A stretch of DNA of 64,000 nt from Clitoria ternatea (GCA_037962975.1 CM075669.1:117196501-117260500); one strand, 5' to 3'. Counted from the first letter of the stretch, positions 46,724 to 58,881 are shown. The notes: generated from the sequence alone by a model not told the origin. A program made the numbers and translations.

Positions 46724-49700
46724 AGACCAAAAGGTCCATGGCCAAGGTTTGCCTACTGTTAGTGGGCGGTTGAGTGCATTATGCCAGCTTGTCATAACTG
46801 CTTGTGATATTCCATTAAACGTTAATATATGTTTAATCATGACTTGTGTGAGGATATACGTTTGTGATTTTCTATTGAATTTGGTATACGTTTGACTATG
46901 AATGGTGTGGTTGTATGCCTGTGCCTTGTTGAGAAATTTGATTGTGTGATGAATGAATGGTATATGATTTGTGGTATAAGAGATGTGTTGCAGTTTCCTA
47001 AGTCAAAAGTCTGGGCGTATAATAAGTGAGTAAAGGTGAGATCGGGTATGTGTTAAAATTGGGGTTGTGTCTCGGTGGCGATTGAAGAAACCAAATGAGT
47101 GATAGACTAGATGCTGGACCAATAGGTGTAGTGACCCAGTTGATTAGGCATGATCATGAATGAATGAATGAGAAATAGAATATCTGTTTGAGTTAGATAC
47201 TATCATGGTTTTGGTGTGTGAAGACCGAGTGAATGGTATTAGACCTTATAATAATATTTGAATATTGTGAGGTACCCGTCGTGGGATACTGGATAAATAA
47301 TGACCCCTTTAGGAATTCTAAGTCTAATAATTTATTGTTCCTGCGAGTGTTGAGCCGAGTAAAGCAATTACGTAGTAACTCATTGAGGCTTGAATGATTA
47401 TCGTGTGATGTGTGAAATGTGTTAGTAGCTGTGCTGTGATTAAGTAAATGTGCCTGCAACTCCCAGATTGTGGTATTTGTAAACTGTTTAGTATTGTGTG
47501 ACTCCGTCCATGAGTGCATGTTAATATTTCTGCGAATGTCGACTGAGTGCTTGCAAATAAGAGTGTTACCATTCATGCCGAGTGCGTGAGTTAAAAGGGG
47601 ATGATTCCCTGAGTTCTGTTTGCAGTTTCATGTTAAAATGTATATGAATGAGAATGCCATGATGATTTCCGAATGCATGATATGTGAGCTGATCTGTTGA
47701 TTCCATTGTGATGTTGTGTTGAAATGCATGTTGCCTTCATTATAAAATACCAAGAGGATATGCTGTAGTATTGTTACTCTGTTTGCTGTTGTGAGTTACT
47801 ATGACAAACGCTTGTGATGCTGTGATGAAACCATGAAATTCCGAGTGAATCTATATGTCATGTTGAAACGGTTATGACCTATTGATGGCTGCGTGAGACG
47901 CACCTGGTAAGCTTGGATGCTTGTATGAAATTGCATGAGAATTGCATACATGAGATGAAATCGTTGTTTAAGTCGGATCCGTATGCATGTGTGTAAGAGC
48001 ATTATTATTGAGACTAATATGATTTGCATGGATTTGAATGATTTGAGTAGATTCTGACTTGATGATGTTGTATGAATGAGTTCTGACTGAATGAATGTAC
48101 AGGTATTGATGTTGTTGCCAAGTGTGATGTGATGTTATGATTGCGAATGTATGGTATTGTGCAATTTCTGATTGAATGTCTGTGTACACGCTTATGATGG
48201 GCATTGAACTCAATATGAATTATATGAATATGTGGATGTGATATTGTGAATGAAATCCTTAATATAGTTGGGAATTGGTTTGGGTAAACCCGATTGGATG
48301 AGTACATATGTATTGATGCTATTGTTGAGTGCAATATGTGGTTATGGTTATGGTGCATGCTGTAGTGAACAATGACATAGCCATGAATAACTGGTATGAA
48401 TCCGACTGAGTGTCTGTATGTACATTAGTGCCGTTTCCTAGTCCATGGTGTGTTATGACAGCATGTGTGATTGTGAATTACTTAATCCTGAATGAATTGC
48501 ATGAACCCGAGTGAGTGACGTTATTATATAGCTGAGAATTGAGAATTTAATCCGAGCCATGGTTTTGTGATGAATAAGATTTAGAGGAAATATTTACTCG
48601 GTGTTGGCTAGAAGCCGATTGTTGTATTGCCATCATACTGATTTACAGAAGTGATAAATAATTTTCATGATTGTTGTTGCGTGATGTGCCCTATGTGATG
48701 CATAATGATGAGGTTGATGTAGATGTATTGCTTACAATATGTGTATGAACTGCCATTAATTACCGTGTGAATTAGTATTAGTTGAGTGAGTCTGGTCGGC
48801 GTGAGGCATGCTGTTCTGAGATGTCTCTTCCTGCCATAGGTATTGTGGCAGCGTACACGTTGCGGTGACTATGTAATTGTTGCAACCCTATAGGAATGAG
48901 ACGTCATCCTATAAGTTGGATGCAGCAATTCATAAGTCGGGCAAGTGAGGCTGTAGCTGCTTATGGTGATGGTGAGTCTATCGGACTGCTTTGAGTGAAG
49001 ATGAGAGTTGTATTAAGTGAATGAATAAGTGGTTATGTATCAATTGAGGATAGAGGGTTTGTTTAACCTTGATGGGTTGCCTCCAAGAAGGTTAGAGGCT
49101 GTTGGGTATAGATTGGCTTCTAAGGCGATGATTAGTTATTAAAACAAGAGGGGTGATCAAATCTGTCACTGAATTGGAGTTTTATAAGGTTAACTGAGTG
49201 ATATTGTAAGTTAAATGGGGAAACCAGGATTTTGAGCCAAACTAAATTGTAAGGTGAAGAATTGCTCAGGAAAGGTTAGTATATTCCGAGTGTGTAAGAG
49301 TGGAGACAATTCCAAGTGAAGTCCTTGTGAGAAAGGACTGCTGAGTGAAAATTATGGTGTTCCGAGTAGAACCTTATAGAGAGGATCATTACTAAGTTAA
49401 GGGAATAATGTCCGAGCGTAACATTCTGAGTAGGGTAAAATCCGAGTGATCTTCCTGGAGAAAAGTTCTTCTGGTCGGGAAAATGAGATTTCGAGTGAGT
49501 AAGTTTCCAAGTGAATGGTCTCCGAGGGGAATAGATATCCAAGTGAAGGATTTAAATGAAGTCGTACTTAGGTCAGTGATTAGGACTGCTGAGCTTGAAC
49601 TCAGGTTTAGTTTCGAGGTAGGCTCGAATTACGAGTGAATTTCTGGTGAGTGAAAGGATTTCCGGGTGAGAATTGCCCTTGAACCCCGAATGATGTTTTA

Positions 49701-50437
49701 TGTGAGAGGACCAAGTGAAATTCTCAGGATGAAAGCATGGAATTAGCCGAAAGCATGGGTAGGAATCTAAGATTTCAGAATTCAGTGTAGTGCATATGCG
49801 AGGTAAATCCAGGCAAATTGTGCTAATTGAAACACATGGAAAATTCCTTGAGTGTTCCCTTTGGTGTAAGAGAGAGATTTTGTGGTCAGGTTTTGAAAAC
49901 CCGAGGGTTTGGTCCGAGAGAAATCGGTCGGGAGTGAGTATTTTTGGGAGTCAGTGATGTTGTTTGCCGATTAGATTATTCCCAACTGGTTGATTAACCT
50001 CCGTAATGTGTCTCATGTGATACAATTTTGAGTCTGTACTCTGTATGAGTTATGGTTGTGCCGAGTGACTCATTTGAGTCGGGAAGCCCGATGGTGTAAA
50101 TACACTGAGCGGTGTCGTAAGTATGGGACCGAGCGGCCAAGAAATTAAGAAGTGCCACTACTTATGATGAATTGGCTGAGTTAAATAAGGGAAATTGTGC
50201 GTTTTAGAAATTGAATCCCCAAATGTATTAAATTCTATGATGAAGTTGTAATCAGGTAGGGTCTGACTTTTACGTTTTGTCGACTGAAATTGTGGGCGGT
50301 CGGTAAACCGCTTGAGTGGTGAATCCTTGCCGAGTGAAATTGTGATCCGGTCGGTGAATACTTGTGGAAGCACAGTCGTGTGAGTGATTGAGACAGCAAT
50401 TTTCTGAGTTAATTATTTAAGGAGAGTCACCGACTGA
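46724..50437 (+). other. Non-coding interior of element C
   Basis: About 3.7 kb with no frame matching gag, protease, RT or RNase H. It is rich in TGAATG and TGATTG words. CCGAGTG recurs at least eight times (for example near 47225, 47829, 49287 and 50060). The longest open frames (about 110-130 codons, minus strand at 47193-47576 and 48014-48358) are Ile/His/Ser-rich and match nothing I know. Fragments of the pol 3' end survive at about 49985-50320. Confidence 0.8.
49985..50320 (+). pseudogene. Fragments of the pol 3' end (integrase tail, chromodomain) in C
   Basis: TAACCTCCGTAATGTGTCTC (49994-50013) and the following CATGTGAT align with the nucleotides that encode NLHNVFHVSQ in B (about 34473). 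GCGGTCGGTAAACCGCTTGAG (50296-50316) aligns with ACCGATCGGTAAAACGCTTGAG of the A chromodomain (about 13329-13350). No frame is kept. Short alignments by eye, so moderate confidence; they imply C derives from a coding ancestor. Confidence 0.55.
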
Positions 50438-50473
50438 ATTTCGAGGACGAAATTCTTTTGAGAGGGGGAGAAC
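50438..50473 (+). promoter_or_regulatory. Polypurine tract region of C
   Basis: ATTTCGAGGACGAAATTC, then GAGAGGGGGAGAA, then AC before the LTR. The tract is as good as that of A, so second-strand priming should be intact. Confidence 0.88.
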
Positions 50474-53400
50474 TGTAACATCCCGATTTAATAATTAATT
50501 GCCGAATGAAAATAAATCATTAAAATAATAATTGCTAAGTGGGGAAAATTATTTATTAATAATAATTGGTTTAATTAATTTAAGTTAAGAAAGCAAAGGC
50601 TGATTGATTATGGTTAGTTGTCAATAGCTGATTAGTTGTGACTATGTGCGTATGACACGTGTGGGGGGGGCTGTTGCTGTGGACGACTTCCCACCTCACT
50701 CTTCCCTTCTCCGTGCATGCATATATGTGCTACTGGGCCACTTTATTTCTCATTTTTTCCCTTCAGACTTCTCTTCTTTCCGTTTCTCTTCTTCTCTTCT
50801 TCTCTCTTCACTCTCCTTCTCTTCTTCTTCTTTCTTCTCTGCTCTCTGTTCCCATGAGCTCGCAACAGTGGTGGCTGAGGAGCGAAGTCCTCCTTCCTTA
50901 CTCGACGAGCCAGAGAGGGTGAGGGTGTGCGTTCCTTCTGCATACAACCTGTCTCCTTCCACGTTGCTCCTTCCCTGTTCTTTCATTTCCCTTCGTCGAC
51001 TTCCCTCCTTCTTCCTCTCCTTGCTCGAAGCTGCCAAGTCTCCATGAAGATCGGCACTACGAGGAGCTTCAAGATGGTTGGAGTGTTCACAGCGTTGTGA
51101 TGGAGCTACTCCAGGGAGCGAACCGAGAGCTGGGTGCCTCAGAGGCTCGAATGGCCTCCCCCGTCCTTGCATGCAGATGCACTGAGAGTGACTCGGTGAT
51201 CTTCTAGAACAGAGTATCGTGTTGACCGACTGGAAGCTTCAGTCCAGGTAGAGGGGTATCTTCTATTTTAAATGCATGGGTTATGAACGGGTTCCGGGTG
51301 TCAATGGCTTGTTGATTCTGTGTCTGATCCTGTGTTTTGCTTGCATGATGAGTATATGGTACCCGAATACATGACGAGTTGGTGTTGAGTGATGCATGTT
51401 TGATTCCGTCTGTGAAATGTATGTTAATAGCCTTGAGGATATTGCATGATCGTATGAAAAGAATGTGTGGCAGTGCGGTTGATGATTGCCGTGTAGTTTA
51501 TATGATGTGCAAGTTACTATGAGCTTGAAATGCTGACTGCATGTGTGAGAATGTGGATTTAGTGAATCTGTTAGTGTCCAATACCGACTGCGTGTAATGC
51601 ACGTGTTGTTGAGTGCTGATAATGCCTAATGCCGATTGCATGAGATGTATGTGCTATTTGAGTTCTGATGCTGTATAATGCTGACTGCATGTGATGCATG
51701 TAATGCTGAGTGAATGGCCGTGTATATGAACTCTGTGTTGTGTGATGAATCCGCGTGTGGCGTATTGGATGCGTTTATGCTTGGAGCACGTAGTGTGGGA
51801 CACTACCATCGGTTATTTAAAAGCGTTGGACGCTGTGAAATCCTTTTGAGTGGGACTCAAGGTAGCCTTTGAGTGGGACTCGGGCTGCCCGTGAACACCT
51901 CTGTTGGCGCTGAGAGCGTTGGTGTCACCTTGTGGGCAAACGGTTGGGTACCTGTAAAATGGCCAAGCAGCTTGGAGCTAAATTGATAGCTAAGAGCTAT
52001 GTATAAAAAGGCTGGGAGCCTACGTTGCAACGTCAAAAACCGATTACACACAAATGCGGAACCGAGTGAAATAATCTGTGCATACGTACTGCTGATGTTG
52101 ATTGGAATTTGACTATGCATGTGATGATGTTAATAAGATGATGAACGTATATAACCGAGTGAATTACTCTGTGTGCATATGTTGTGGATGCTGACTGAAA
52201 TCTGTTCTATGAATATATATATCAATGTTATTGAATGTTATGTGTGTATAGCCGAGTGATGACTGTTGGATTCTGATCGGGAATTGTTGAATGTGTGCGT
52301 TCTGATTCATTGGCATTATAATGTTATTAGTTGTTGTTATGTTAATGATATTGAAATGATATGAATATATGGCCGAGTGACAACTGGTGGATTCCGATCG
52401 GTAAGGGTCTTATGTGCGTCCTTGTTAATTAGTATTGTTCTGACTTAATTTATTGCCATGTATAATTATGTATATATATATTGTTGCATAACTATGGGAC
52501 AATCCGAGTCAGTATCTATCATTTAATATTTAAGATGCTCACCCCTACACCATTTTTTAGTGTGTGCAGGTCGGACTCGAAAATGATGATAGGGCCTCAA
52601 GTCTGAGTGTGGTGCACTCTGACTGTTGAGTGCTCGTAATGCGTTTATTATGTTCAGTCGGTGTAGCCTTGTCCGGCTCTCATGTAAAATGACTAAGCAT
52701 ATTTATTTATAAAGATTGATTTGATAAGTATAGACATGGTGTCACTTGTACGGGTCTGTAAATAATAGTAAAGGTATAATGTTAAGTTAATGAGTATTCC
52801 GAGTATATGGTTACATGTATATGGGTCGGTAGATTGGATTTGTGGCAGATTTATATTTCTGGGAACATATATTCCTACGTATGTGCTTTATGCGGATTTG
52901 ATGCGTCTTCCGACTGGAATGTGTTGTTAAATGATTCGAGGGCTGCTGATGAGTGAAATAATATTAAGTTGATGGTTCCGAGTGAGGATTACTGGATGGC
53001 TTTTCCGAGCGAATACGCTGAGTGATTCCGGGTGAAAAATATAGGTAAACCCGAGTGAGGAAGAGTTCGTATTCCCGAGTAAAAACCTTGAGCGATCCTC
53101 TTCTGAGAAAGGAGTTAGTGTAGTAGTTTGGAATGGAATGGATCCTAAGTGTAGAATATTTATAACCCGAGTGAATGATGTAAAATCTGAGTGAGTGAGG
53201 AGCGGTATCCCGAGTGGTTGAGTTTCGAACAAGTCCGAGTGGGACTTAACTACCTGATTTCCCGAGTGGATGGGGGAATGTATGTCGAATGGTGAATGTG
53301 TAATGTGACCCGATTGTGTTAAGGATGGAATACGTCGAGTGATGCTTGATTGGGATATTTTCCGAGTGAAAAGAGTTCTGGATTCCGAGTGGCAGAGTTG

Positions 53401-53905
53401 GGGGAGTCACTTCCCGAGTGGTTTATACTTGTGACCTATATGATGAAATGAGGAGCTGTGTGGATTCCCGAGTGAAGTATGAGCGTGATGATTTACCGGG
53501 TGAACATATGTTCCAAATCCGAGTGAGAAATTACCTTGTACTTGTGTCCGCCCCAGCGAATTAAACTTAGCTCCAGCGAGTGTGCGTGCATGGAAGGCTT
53601 CTGGGATGTTCACTTAAGCGATTGGTACTTCGCCCGAGCGAGTGGGTTGTCTCGCTCAAGCGTCCTGGGTCTCGCTTGAGCGAGTCAGCGTTGTCTTGGA
53701 TTTCTCCCAGGCGCTGATGTGTTTCGCTGAACCGAATGGGTCGGTTCAAGCCTTGTCCCTTCCACTGATTGCTATACGTATGAATGTTCCTTTGTTTTCC
53801 CTTGCCTTCCTCTTTTTTTTTCTATGCCGATTGTCCAGTGGCTGTTTTTGTGGAAAAATTTTCCCTGTTTTTGGGTTTATTATTTATTAAAATTAGGGTG
53901 TTACA
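50474..53905 (+). repeat. Element C 3' LTR
   Basis: Colinear with 43275-46708; small indels (for example the AT run near 52215 and the leader at 51245) and about 55 substitutions. Ends GTGTTACA, followed by TSD ATTGA. Confidence 0.94.
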
Positions 53906-54514
53906 ATTGATGATGATAATTGTTGGCCCATAGTGGTATAGATAAGAGATGTGTATATGCCTGCTTTGCAATGACTTGATTAAAGAATATGAAATATGTA
54001 TATGTTGTTGAAGTAATAATTTATGATGATCATTGATGTGTTTAGCAAAGCATACATGATGTTGATATGCATATGCACATAATTTCAATTGTATTTATAT
54101 CATCATTTGAAATGTATAACTCATTCTCCCATGTGGTCTACTTTTTAGTATTGATGCAGAAACATCATGGGACGAGGATGTTTATAAAGTAAAGTTTTTG
54201 GGAAGTTAAATAGTGGCCACGGAATGCCTTGGCTGGCAGCGTTTGTAATTTAATAAGTTGTGTATAAAATGGATATTGTGATATTATGACTTACTGATAT
54301 TGATGGATGAATTATGAATTATATGTATATATGGGTGATGTATTAATATTTGGGATAGTGAATTTCTACCCATCTGATAAATGTAAAATGATGATTAAGT
54401 AATCCTCTTAGGCATGAATAAGTAAAGGACATACATGATTGGAAGGTTGAATTGAATATGGTCAATTATAGAATATGAATATTGGAGATGTATGATGTAT
54501 GACCAAATAGATAG

Positions 54515-54572
<58 letters not shown>
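54515..54572. repeat. Compound (AT)n(GT)n microsatellite
   Basis: AT run 54515-54536 passing into a GT run to 54572, uninterrupted. It lies close to the inverted-repeat junction of D. Confidence 0.95.
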
Positions 54573-54573
<1 letters not shown>

Positions 54574-54674
54574 TTGGGCTTTGTATGTTCATGAAATTAT
54601 ATGAAAAGATGATGGTTGTCTATTAGGCTTAAGATATGTCGTTACATGCTTTGCCGAGCCTTTTCTCATATCCT

Positions 54675-55054
54675 TATATATGGGACTAGGCGTATACCGA
54701 GTATACACATTCTTCTTTCGCTGTAATCTATGTTATTTTGTATCAAGTCCATGCTCATACCCAATGAAAATAGTGAAGGAGAGAGAAGGAGATGACCCAA
54801 GCAAAGCCTTCATGTCCCATAAATGTTCCACAAATCTATGCTTAAATTCAATTTTTGGCAAGAAATGGAAAGAGAAGGAGGTGGTTCGGTTTGGCTTGCA
54901 GGGGAAGAAGAAAAAGTAAAAAAAATAAAGATAAGTGAGTGGGAGAGTGAAGCTACCGAAAGTGAGGAAGAGAAAGGGGAAAATTGGGCAAAATTGGACA
55001 TTGTCCAATGGTTAAAAGGGTGTCACATTTTACTTTTACCAAAAGGTAATAAAT
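54675..55054 (-). repeat. Inverted, permuted copy of the D head (arms P' and Q')
   Basis: Minus strand: Q' (55054 to 54743) matches Q at 39532-39844, with CATGGACTTGA at its end. It is joined directly to P' (54743 to 54675), which matches P at 39463-39530. On the left side P precedes Q; here Q precedes P. Confidence 0.85.
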
Positions 55055-55459
55055 CCCCATTGTCCAATGAGTAAAAGACTAAAAGAGAGGTGGAGAAATG
55101 CAATGGTGGAAAGGAGAGGAGAAATTGGGATTTTTTGTTTTCTTTTAATTCCAATTGATTCGTATTTTCTCTATTTAATATCATACGTCATGTCCAATTA
55201 ATTATCTCCTCATTACCAAAAATTATTTTAATCATACCACCATAACCATAATAATTTTCTAAACATTCTAGACCCATCAATTATTTAATTTGACCAAGTG
55301 AGTTCCACATCATCTGTTAAATCACCTGGTTCCAGTAATTCTCAATTTACCGATAATTCACCTCTAATGTCTAATAAAATCTCCCATAATTATTGGACCA
55401 TAATTAATCAATCATCATTATCTAACGATTTTATTTTCGTTAAAATCCAGGATGTTACA

Positions 55460-55586
55460 ATGTATCTGTTCCACCTGGTTTTCTTGTACAAAAAAAAACT
55501 TCCATATTTTTCTAAAACTCGCAATCTCTCAGTTGAGTAGGATAATCTAGTGGAAGGGATTGTCCTAGTTAACTGAGGGTGTTACA
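55460..55586 (+). mobile_element. X2 LTR, segment 3 of 3
   Basis: AACTCGCAATCTCTCAGTTG and GAGGGTGTTACA match the X1 end at 18649-18718. Ends 55586; the next bases, TTAAG, pair with TTAAA at 19876-19880. Confidence 0.75.
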
Positions 55587-55790
55587 TTAAGTCTGTTGCC
55601 ATCTCGTGTTTAATAAGGTTTTAATTTGCAAAAGGAGTCAAAGACTTATTCAACCCCCTTCTAAGTCTGTCTTTAAGCCTTTAACGAGCTTTATTTGGAT
55701 CCTAATAGGATGAGCCCTTATGCAAAGCCTAGCCCCATTAGGATTGTACCACTAGTTGTCTGATCCCCCACGCAAAAATATATTCTTGCG
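55587..55790. mobile_element. Old copia-like relic, right part
   Basis: Continuation of 18719-19880 beyond X2. TCAAAGACTTATTCAACCC (55640) is typical of sequence near copia LTR or primer regions as I recall it. No coding sequence. Confidence 0.4.
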
Positions 55791-56915
55791 GTAACATCCC
55801 TGATTTTATATATATGATTAGATATGAAAAACAAAAATTGATTAGTAAATGTCCCAAAATGTTGAAAATAATTAAATTAAGATTTTTGGGGATTATTCAT
55901 AATTTATTGGGGCTTTATGAGCCGAAATTATACCCGATTAAAATATGGGTGTCAGACCAAGTATCTCTGATTGAGGTACCGTTGGTCAGGGCTGTTAAGA
56001 ATATTATTGGAAGTCCGAATATGTATTCGGAATAATTTTTAGATAAAGTATTGAGCCCGAACAGAGATCCTGTTTGATTTAACGGAGAAGTTTAATGTTG
56101 GGTTAAAAATAAAACACTAAACTCTCTTTTCTCTCATCATCATTCACGCTAGTTTCCTTTCACTAAGGCAAAGCTCTCTTTCTCTTCTTCCTTCCTCTTC
56201 TAATCATCTTCTTCTTGCTCTTGAAACCAACAAAGTATGGAGTGTACCTTCTCTTTCACTCACCATTTTCGCTCTCCTCATCAAGCAAGAAGGATAAGCT
56301 TGTGTTGAAAACTCTCTTATTTTTATGCTCCCTTTCTTCCCCATTGGTACCCACTTATTTTCTTGGCTTGAGGTAAGTTCCTCTCCATTTCTAATGGTGT
56401 TATGCCCTAGGTTATGGGTTATTATAGTTTTTGAAAGGGTAATGCATATGGGTTATTAATGGGAAGCATTTATGATGGGAAACCCTAAGGTGGGGTGCTT
56501 TTAATGTTAGTTTTATGAGGGTCTTAAGGAGTACACAAAAATGGCATGGAAGTTGATGGAAAATGATGAACATAAATGATGGTTGTTGGGTTTTGATGAA
56601 ACCCTAACCTTATAAATTGAAGGACATGTGAAATGTGGGTAGAAGAATATTTATTAATGTTAGGAGAATGTATTTAATGATGTGGAATTGTAACATTGAT
56701 AAGTAATAACCATTAACGATGGTGAATGGTTGATAGTGGTAGTTGGAAACCAATTAATATGGGAACCATGAATGGGTTTAGGTTTAAATGCATAATAATA
56801 AATTTAGGCACCTAACCCATGGTGGTTATGGTGGAGGAAATAAGACAAATGAGGTTGATGATTGAAATGCCATAAAACACCAAGTAATTAAATATAAGCA
56901 CTTGAACCTTGGTAG
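55791..56915 (+). mobile_element. F: truncated B-type LTR head
   Basis: GGTAACATCCCTGATTTT corresponds to the B LTR start with the first base changed. GTCAGACCAAGTATCTCTGA (55952), GGTCAGGGCTGTTAAGAAT (55985), the CT-rich leader (56110-56350) and TTGAGGTAAG (56368) parallel B at 26159-26610. It is cut at 56915 by LTR G; I do not find its continuation to the right. Confidence 0.75.
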
Positions 56916-57435
56916 TGATATAGGATTGGGTAGGATCTAGCTATCTTTCTTCAAGTTGGTAGGGAAAAGGTTACCCCTAAACCTAACAAAAATGGTCGGA
57001 AGCATGGAAACATGGAAGATGGATGGAGGTTGATGGAAGGGATGGAAGAAGATGAAAGACACGCCACCAATGACTTGGATAAGTCTCTACTCGCCACTCT
57101 AGGGATGGTCACCTAGTGATAAGAGCTTGAAAGGGGTTAGACTTTCTCTAACCTAAAGGAGAGAGTTTGCACTCAAATCTCACAAAGTGTAAATTTCATT
57201 CAAAACTAATGGTCATGAATACATGGAGAGGTAAGCCTTATATAGGCAAGGTGAAGTGGTGGCCAAGCTAGACAACTTGGGCTTCCTACTCTTCCTTAGA
57301 CCCAAAATCAACTAAACGAGGAAATATGGCCAACTACAAGGCCCAAAATGATGTACAAGGTCCAAAAGTGACCCAACAATAAACCTAAACTATTTTGAGT
57401 ACAATTGAAATTATTTACAGACTATGTCCTTATCA
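56916..57435 (-). mobile_element. G: LTR of a minus-strand Ty3/gypsy element (520 bp)
   Basis: On the minus strand it starts TGATAAGGACATAG and ends CCTATATCA (TG...CA, TGATA inverted ends). It has a TATA box, CTATATAAGG (plus 57237-57247), and is preceded by a polypurine tract. No second copy of this LTR is found to the right, so the element is truncated or rearranged; GGTAG at 56911-56915 would be its TSD. Confidence 0.78.
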
Positions 57436-57470
57436 TACTCCCCCTCTTAAAAAAAGATTTATCCTCAAAT
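57436..57470 (-). promoter_or_regulatory. Polypurine tract region of G (minus strand)
   Basis: Minus strand: ATTTGAGGATAAATC, then TTTTTTTAAGAGGGGGAGTA, directly before the LTR start. TTTGAGGA(T/C)AAA is the usual 3' end of pol in short-LTR plant gypsy elements. Confidence 0.8.
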
Positions 57471-58881
57471 CCTGTAAAAGAAAAGAGACTAATGAGTTCA
57501 AAATTGAAAAATAAAGCAAACTAAAATGTACAAGAAACAAGGTAAGGTATTGACCACCAGGATCAAACACTAACCTTTTTATTTTTGAAAGGATGATATA
57601 AGAAATATTACCAAAGAACACAATCAAAAGTTCCCATAAGAATGCACATGTTAAATTATGGATACCTCTATTATAGTTAATCATGCTATTATCTAATAAA
57701 ATGAAAATATGAGTAGATGTAGTTATATGATCATGTGAGATATTATAAAATATTGACTTATTCTCAGAAAGATGAATTTTCCTAAAGGGATCATAATGAG
57801 TAATTGCATCTAAAGTTGGTACTAAAGTATGCATGTCATGTAATGTTGCCAAAAATTCTCCATATAACCCTTTATGAAAATAAATCATATCAACATGATT
57901 ATGGATAAGAGATGAAAAATTCAATGACATTAACATGTTAATTGATGGACAAAATGTTAATCCTATAAATTTCTACTATGCAACATGATAACATATGAAA
58001 TGACTCTTAGAAAACACAATTCAAAAGAGAAAAGACATATGCTAATCCTATAAGATCCAATAATGATTGTATACATGCTAGAACTAATTCTAAGACAACT
58101 ATGAACAATGATTGACCAATTTCCTTTACTAGGGATAGGAGAAAAGGGGTATGATTTGTCTATACTTCTAAGGTCTTCCTGAGGCTTAACATTGATGATG
58201 GGTATAGGCAAATTATCACTAATGGTATACAAACTATCACTAATGAATGGCGTTGATAGATTATTATTGGACATAGGAGTAGGTAAACTGTGATCAAGGT
58301 GATTCTTTGCTGAAACACTAAGGTTGCTTAAAGATAAGCTATTATTCTCTACCTTATGTTCTCTATTTTGATTTTCACCTTTGATTCCTTTCTTCTTTTT
58401 CTTATACCTATCAGATTCTTTCTAATAAAGTTTCACTTTTTCATCCATAGCTCTATTATGTTTGTGTCTTAATTTTTCTATTTCTTTTTTTATTGTTACA
58501 CAAACTAATTCCTAAATTTCCAATGGTATCACATTCTAAAATATGATCCCAAATTTGTTTCAATTTCCTATGGATTTCCTCAAGAACTTTTTTTATCTTT
58601 TTATTTTTTTTATGAAAGAATCATACTTAGACTCATAAGAATCTATTTTAGAATGAAGGACACCTAGTTTCAATTAAAACATCAAATTTATTAGGTGTTC
58701 TATCTTTCCTATTTTCCCTTTTGTGATGTTTCCTTGACCTAGGTTCATCCTTATTTTCTAGATTATCTAACCTAGAGTTGATTTTATCAAGGGAATCCAT
58801 GATTAACCTAAGCGAGGACATGTTATCTCTATCACTAAATGATATTTTGAAATTCACAAAAATAGACAAGAAAACAATCAA
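57471..58881 (-). pseudogene. Interior of G: gag-like start and unmatched frames, minus strand
   Basis: Minus-strand open pieces at 58648-58881, 57963-58274 and 57433-57936. The first has a short coiled-coil-like LDKINSRLDNLE followed by basic RSRKHHKRENRK, similar in style to gypsy Gag N-terminal regions just before the capsid fold. The 57433-57936 piece (167 codons) is hydrophobic, matches nothing I recognise and runs into the polypurine tract. No protease, RT or integrase is seen, so G looks like a deletion or non-autonomous derivative. Confidence 0.4.

Larger units (their letters stand above)
43275..53905 (+). mobile_element. Element C: non-autonomous LTR retrotransposon related to A (10,631 bp)
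   Basis: LTRs 43275-46708 (3434 bp) and 50474-53905 (3432 bp); TSD ATTGA at 43270-43274 and 53906-53910; primer site and polypurine tract present; 3765-bp interior with no gag-pol frame. LTR blocks, the sequence after the primer site (GACCAAAAGGTCCATGGCC; A has GACCGAAAGGTCCAAGGCC) and the 3' end (GAGTCACCGACTGAATTTCG) match A. This is the LARD-like state: ends kept, coding replaced. About 55 LTR differences (near 1.6%). It inserted into D. Confidence 0.93.
53906..55459 (+). mobile_element. D: LTR-derived insertion, right part
   Basis: Resumes D after C (the first five bases are C's TSD). Begins with LTR-tail sequence (GCCTTGGCTGGCAGCG near 54222 resembles GCCTTGGCCGGCATG in B near 28552), then a microsatellite, then an inverted LTR-head copy (54675-55054). 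From the minus strand the last 400 bp read TGTAACATCCTGGATTTT..., like an LTR start. Ends GATGTTACA, followed by TSD ATGTA at 55460-55464. Open frames here (for example 54823-55074) are antisense leader. Confidence 0.75.

Noticed and set aside
57433..57936. 167-codon hydrophobic minus-strand frame as a possible membrane-protein gene
   Set aside because: It runs into the polypurine tract and LTR of G with no promoter or match; AT-rich sequence gives Phe/Leu/Ile-rich frames by chance. Kept only as part of the G interior.
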